DNA of 7,661 nucleotides, taken from the NCBI GenBank assembly GCA_002338605.1, contig DDIP01000061.1, forward strand, positions 1-7,661, in the 5' to 3' direction. Shown piece after piece: positions 7,323 through 7,661 of the stretch (position 1 is its first letter; every line of letters starts with the position of its first letter). The position numbers were made by a program, and so were the translations under genes. The notes beneath the pieces were generated by a model. That model did no database searches. It saw nothing but the letters and a program-made list of their open reading frames with translations, and had not been told where the DNA came from. Origin of the DNA: Proteobacteria bacterium UBA1847 (GTDB lineage Bacteria > Pseudomonadota > Gammaproteobacteria > Steroidobacterales > Woeseiaceae).

Positions 7323-7661
7323 ATGGGCCGAATCATCGTCTTTTCGGTGTTGCTGGGTTTAAGTGCTTTTGGGCATGCCCAGACATACGCGGATCTCAAA
7401 CTAGACTTCGCCAGTCCGCCCGACTCGGCCCGTCCCTGGGTGCTCGGATTTGCGCTGAGCGGTAACTACAGTAAGGCCGGAATTACTGCCGATTTGGAAG
7501 CAATGGCGCGCGTTGGCATCGGCGGCATCCTGTTCATGGAAACGGATCAGGGTGTGCCAGAAGGCCCGGTCGCATTTTCCAGCGCGGAGTGGCAAGAGAT
7601 GATCCAGCATCTCATGGCCGAAGCAAGTCGACTTGGACTTGAAATCAATATGCACAATGCC
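7323..7661 (+). CDS. Exported glycoside hydrolase, GH106 (alpha-L-rhamnosidase)-like, 3' end cut by window
   Basis: The first 113 codons of a longer gene that runs off the window. MGRIIVFSVLLGLSAFGHA is a signal peptide with probable cleavage after GHA (17-19), so the enzyme is exported. The mature start has the layout seen at the N-terminus of GH106-type proteins: DFASPPDSARPWV (28-40), SGNYSKAGITADLEAM (46-61), VGIGGILFMETDQGVPEGPV (64-83), then AEWQEMIQHLMAEASRLGLEINMHN. These enzymes release rhamnose from polysaccharides or glycosides. Family members known to me often have a tryptophan-rich WWHW-like run after RPWV; here it reads LGFA, which may mean a divergent subgroup. The ATG at 7323 comes just after an in-frame TAG at 7317, with AAGGGG (7307-7312) 10 bases upstream as ribosome binding site. 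The family call rests on N-terminal similarity only; the catalytic core is outside the window. Confidence 0.78.
   Translation, partial: MGRIIVFSVLLGLSAFGHAQTYADLKLDFASPPDSARPWVLGFALSGNYSKAGITADLEAMARVGIGGILFMETDQGVPEGPVAFSSAEWQEMIQHLMAEASRLGLEINMHNA

Noticed and set aside
7166..7465. Plus-strand 99-codon frame over the intergenic region and the start of the glycosidase
   Set aside because: It is in a different frame from the signal-peptide-bearing glycosidase, which has the better start and family similarity.

Overview
The window looks like a carbohydrate-acquisition locus of a gammaproteobacterium, possibly marine or environmental. The Nei-type DNA glycosylase, the TonB receptor of the kind common in Xanthomonas, Caulobacter and their relatives, and the moderate GC content all fit this, but none of them fixes the genus. 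I see no insertion sequence, CRISPR array, tRNA, rRNA or phage gene.

Layout: (1) positions 1-843, the end of a plus-strand endonuclease VIII (nei) gene that lacks only its first few codons; (2) 844-1855, about 1 kb without a convincing gene, whose last ~120 bases form the control region of the next gene and carry paired AT-rich near-palindromes and a strong ribosome binding site; (3) 1856-4654, a 932-residue TonB-dependent outer-membrane receptor with a signal peptide, a carboxypeptidase-regulatory-like domain, a TonB box, a plug and a barrel; (4) 4678-4709, a perfect 12-bp inverted repeat; (5) 4723-5769, an exported phospholipase D-superfamily protein with a TTG start and degenerate HKD motifs; (6) 5770-7104 on the minus strand, a GntP-family gluconate-type permease that ends exactly where the PLD-like gene ends; (7) 7105-7322, a divergent promoter region; (8) 7323 to the window end, the start of an exported glycoside hydrolase resembling the GH106 alpha-L-rhamnosidases.

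Inferred joint role: an exported glycosidase trims a rhamnose-containing polymer, the TonB receptor brings oligosaccharides across the outer membrane, and the GntP permease carries a resulting sugar acid across the inner membrane. This is inferred from gene content; the substrate is not shown by the sequence. The least explained element is the secreted PLD-like protein directly downstream of the receptor. It keeps the PLD fold signature but lacks residues expected for catalysis, and its TTG start lies directly after a hairpin. Nothing here amounts to a demonstrated new system.
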